A stretch of DNA of 14,988 nt. It comes from Lysobacterales bacterium UBA2790. GTDB lineage: Bacteria; Pseudomonadota; Gammaproteobacteria; Xanthomonadales; Xanthomonadaceae. Position numbers and translations under genes: made by a program. The notes below the pieces were generated by a model, which saw only the letters and a list, made by a program, of their open reading frames with translations, was not told the DNA's origin and made no database searches. The stretch spans positions 23,759 through 38,746 of the forward strand of contig DEHW01000129.1 in assembly GCA_002352135.1 (NCBI GenBank), given 5' to 3'. Every line of letters starts with the position of its first letter. Position 1 is the stretch's first letter. Positions 13,562-14,988 of the stretch are shown piece by piece.

Positions 13562-13579
13562 TCCGGGCGCGAGCCCGGA
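13562..13579. repeat. Short perfect hairpin, nrdJa to histone-like gene gap
   Basis: TCCGGGC (13562-13568) and GCCCGGA (13573-13579) form a 7-bp stem with a four-base loop. Located about 84 bases after nrdJa on the minus strand, it is one of two hairpins in this 228-base gap. Confidence 0.5.
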
Positions 13580-13601
13580 TTTCCGATCATTCGTTTTGCC
13601 G

Positions 13602-13625
13602 GTCGGCGCCGGTGTGTGCGCCGAC
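13602..13625 (-). terminator. Hairpin downstream of nrdJa
   Basis: GTCGGCGC (13602-13609) and GCGCCGAC (13618-13625) form a perfect 8-bp stem with an eight-base loop, 38 bases after the nrdJa stop. With the second hairpin it may reduce transcription beyond nrdJa, but no T-run follows on the minus strand. A small TGATCA repeat pair lies beside it. Confidence 0.4.
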
Positions 13626-13662
13626 TTTGATCAAACTGATCACGCGCCTTGCCGCGACGTGT

Positions 13663-14988
13663 TCAGAACTTGCCGTAGTAACCCTCTTTCAGGGCATCGA
13701 ACAGGTTGGCGGCGGTGTGCAGTTCGCCGTCGTATTCGATCTGTTCGTTGCCCTTCACCTCGACCACGGAACCGTCTTCCAACTCGAAGCGATAGGTGGT
13801 GTTTTCGAGGTCGGATTCCTTCACCAGGACGCCCTGGAAGGCGGCAGGATTGAAGCGGAAGGTGGTGCAGCCCTTCAAGCCCTTGCTGTGTGCGTAGCGA
13901 TAGATGTCCTTGAAGTCGTCATAGGCGTAATCGGTCGGTACGTTGGCGGTCTTGCTGATCGAGCTGTCGACCCAGATCTGCGCGGCGGCCTGGATGTCGA
14001 CATGGGCCTTGGGCGTGATGTCGTCGGCGGCGACGAAGTAGTCCGGCAGCTTGGCCTTGTCGTCCTGCGCGTAGGGCATGGCTTCGGCGTTGATCAGGCT
14101 GCGATAGGCCAGCAGTTCGTAGCTGTAGACCTCGACCTTTTCCTTCGACTTCTTGCCTTCGCGGATGATGTTGCGGCTGTAGTGATGCGCAAAGCTGGGC
14201 TCGATGCCGTTGCTGGCATTGTTGGCCAGCGACAGCGAGATGGTGCCGGTCGGTGCGATGGAGCTGTGGTGGGTGAAACGGGCGCCCTTTTCGGCCAGCT
14301 TTTCGACCAGTTCGGGTGCCACGCTGGCCACCCGCTGCATGTAGCGACTGTACTTGGCGTGCAGAACGCGACCTTTGATGCTGTCGCCGACCTGATAGCC
14401 GTCGGCGGCCATTTCGGGACGCTGACGCAGCATCGCGGCGGTGACGGGGAAATCCTCGTCCATGATCGGTGCCGGGCCTTTTTCTTCGGCCAAGGCAAGA
14501 CCCATTTCCCAACCGGCCAGAGCCATTTCGCGGGCGACGGCTTCGGTGAATTCGCAGCTTTCCTGCTCACCGTACTTCATGCGCAGCATGGTGACGGTGG
14601 AGCCCAGGCCGAGGAAGCCCATGCCATGGCGACGCTTGCGCAGGATTTCTTCGCGCTGGCGCTGCAACGGCAGGCCGTTCACTTCGACCACGTTGTCGAG
14701 CATGCGGGTGAACACGCGCACCACTTCGCGGTATTCGTCCCAATCGAAACGCGCCTTGTCGGTAAACGGATCGCGCACGAACGTGGTGAGGTTGATCGAG
14801 CCCAGCAGGCACGCGCCGTAGGGCGGCAGGGGTTGTTCACCGCAGGGATTGGTGGCGCGGATGTTCTCGCACCACCAGTTGTTGTTCATCTCGTTGACGC
14901 GGTCGATCAGGATGAAACCCGGTTCGGCGTAGTCATAGGTCGAGACCATGATCATGTCCCACAGATGCCGCGCGCGGACGTGACCGTA
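13663..14988 (-). CDS. nrdJa: Class II ribonucleotide reductase catalytic subunit NrdJa, C-terminal part (runs off the window)
   Basis: This is the last 441 residues of an adenosylcobalamin-dependent ribonucleoside-diphosphate reductase, which makes deoxyribonucleotides with or without oxygen. Landmarks are [20 protein letters not shown], the radical-site segment [20 protein letters not shown] with N47, C49 and E51 of the visible part (equivalent to N437, C439 and E441 of class Ia NrdA), [11 protein letters not shown], and [20 protein letters not shown] for substrate phosphate contacts. It ends [10 protein letters not shown] without the CxxC tail of one-piece enzymes, fitting the split NrdJa/NrdJb form. 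The frame continues past the window edge ([11 protein letters not shown] precedes the first internal Met), so start, promoter and any NrdR boxes are outside. NrdJb is encoded about 1 kb downstream. Confidence 0.94.
   Translation of the reverse strand, partial: YGHVRARHLWDMIMVSTYDYAEPGFILIDRVNEMNNNWWCENIRATNPCGEQPLPPYGACLLGSINLTTFVRDPFTDKARFDWDEYREVVRVFTRMLDNVVEVNGLPLQRQREEILRKRRHGMGFLGLGSTVTMLRMKYGEQESCEFTEAVAREMALAGWEMGLALAEEKGPAPIMDEDFPVTAAMLRQRPEMAADGYQVGDSIKGRVLHAKYSRYMQRVASVAPELVEKLAEKGARFTHHSSIAPTGTISLSLANNASNGIEPSFAHHYSRNIIREGKKSKEKVEVYSYELLAYRSLINAEAMPYAQDDKAKLPDYFVAADDITPKAHVDIQAAAQIWVDSSISKTANVPTDYAYDDFKDIYRYAHSKGLKGCTTFRFNPAAFQGVLVKESDLENTTYRFELEDGSVVEVKGNEQIEYDGELHTAANLFDALKEGYYGKF

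Noticed and set aside
12758..13630. Plus-strand open frame giving a Phe/Ala/Gly-rich membrane-like repeat protein
   Set aside because: It is the complement of the lysine/alanine-rich histone-like gene. Lys and Ala codons read backwards give Phe, Leu, Gly and Ala, so the hydrophobic repeat is an artefact.

Overview
The window looks like chromosome from a high-GC gammaproteobacterium of the Xanthomonadales/Lysobacterales lineage. The main evidence is a speD gene diverging from a clp-type CRP-family regulator whose protein closely follows Xanthomonas Clp as I recall it, split class II ribonucleotide reductase genes (nrdJa/nrdJb) with a histone-H1-like gene between them, and several secreted proteins of types common in this lineage. 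No database was searched; family calls rest on recognised motifs and remembered family sequences.

Left part (1-2865): the 5' end of speD (minus) diverges from clp (plus). It is followed on the plus strand by a YcgR-like PilZ protein and a single-domain response regulator. Clp keeps the Glu that marks c-di-GMP-responsive Clp rather than cAMP-responsive CRP, and the PilZ protein has both c-di-GMP motifs, so this looks like a small c-di-GMP-linked control cluster.

Middle part (2922-8809): mostly minus-strand accessory or housekeeping genes. These are a secreted protein of unknown function, a small PH-like protein, a long-form SRAP (YedK/HMCES-like) DNA-protein crosslink protein, a plus-strand exported protein with a likely NTF2-like C-terminus, a membrane-anchored DUF885 metalloprotein and a DUF2200 protein. 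A strong hairpin separates the two convergent genes near 6470.

Accessory block (8821-11863): a frameshifted, truncated remnant of an Eco57I-type DNA methyltransferase, an exported protein with the metal-ligand spacing of zinc phospholipase C, and a tightly coupled two-gene cassette. The cassette encodes a two-helix membrane protein with an unrecognised soluble domain and a 199-residue DEDDy exonuclease resembling NrnC. NrnC is a diribonuclease best known from Alphaproteobacteria, where it replaces Orn. Parts of this block are clearly lower in GC (about 45% over 11461-11520, against 65% over 7381-7440), which suggests acquisition. The cassette is the best candidate for an undescribed system here.

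Right part (11874-14988): nrdJb, the histone-like gene and the 3' part of nrdJa, all minus strand. NrdJa carries the radical-site Asn-Cys-Glu set and NrdJb supplies the C-terminal cysteine cluster, so the two should form one B12-dependent reductase. The membrane protein/NrnC-like cassette starts only 10 bases after nrdJb and is probably read from the same transcript. No tRNA, rRNA, CRISPR array or insertion sequence was seen, and no gene-free stretch exceeds 300 bases.
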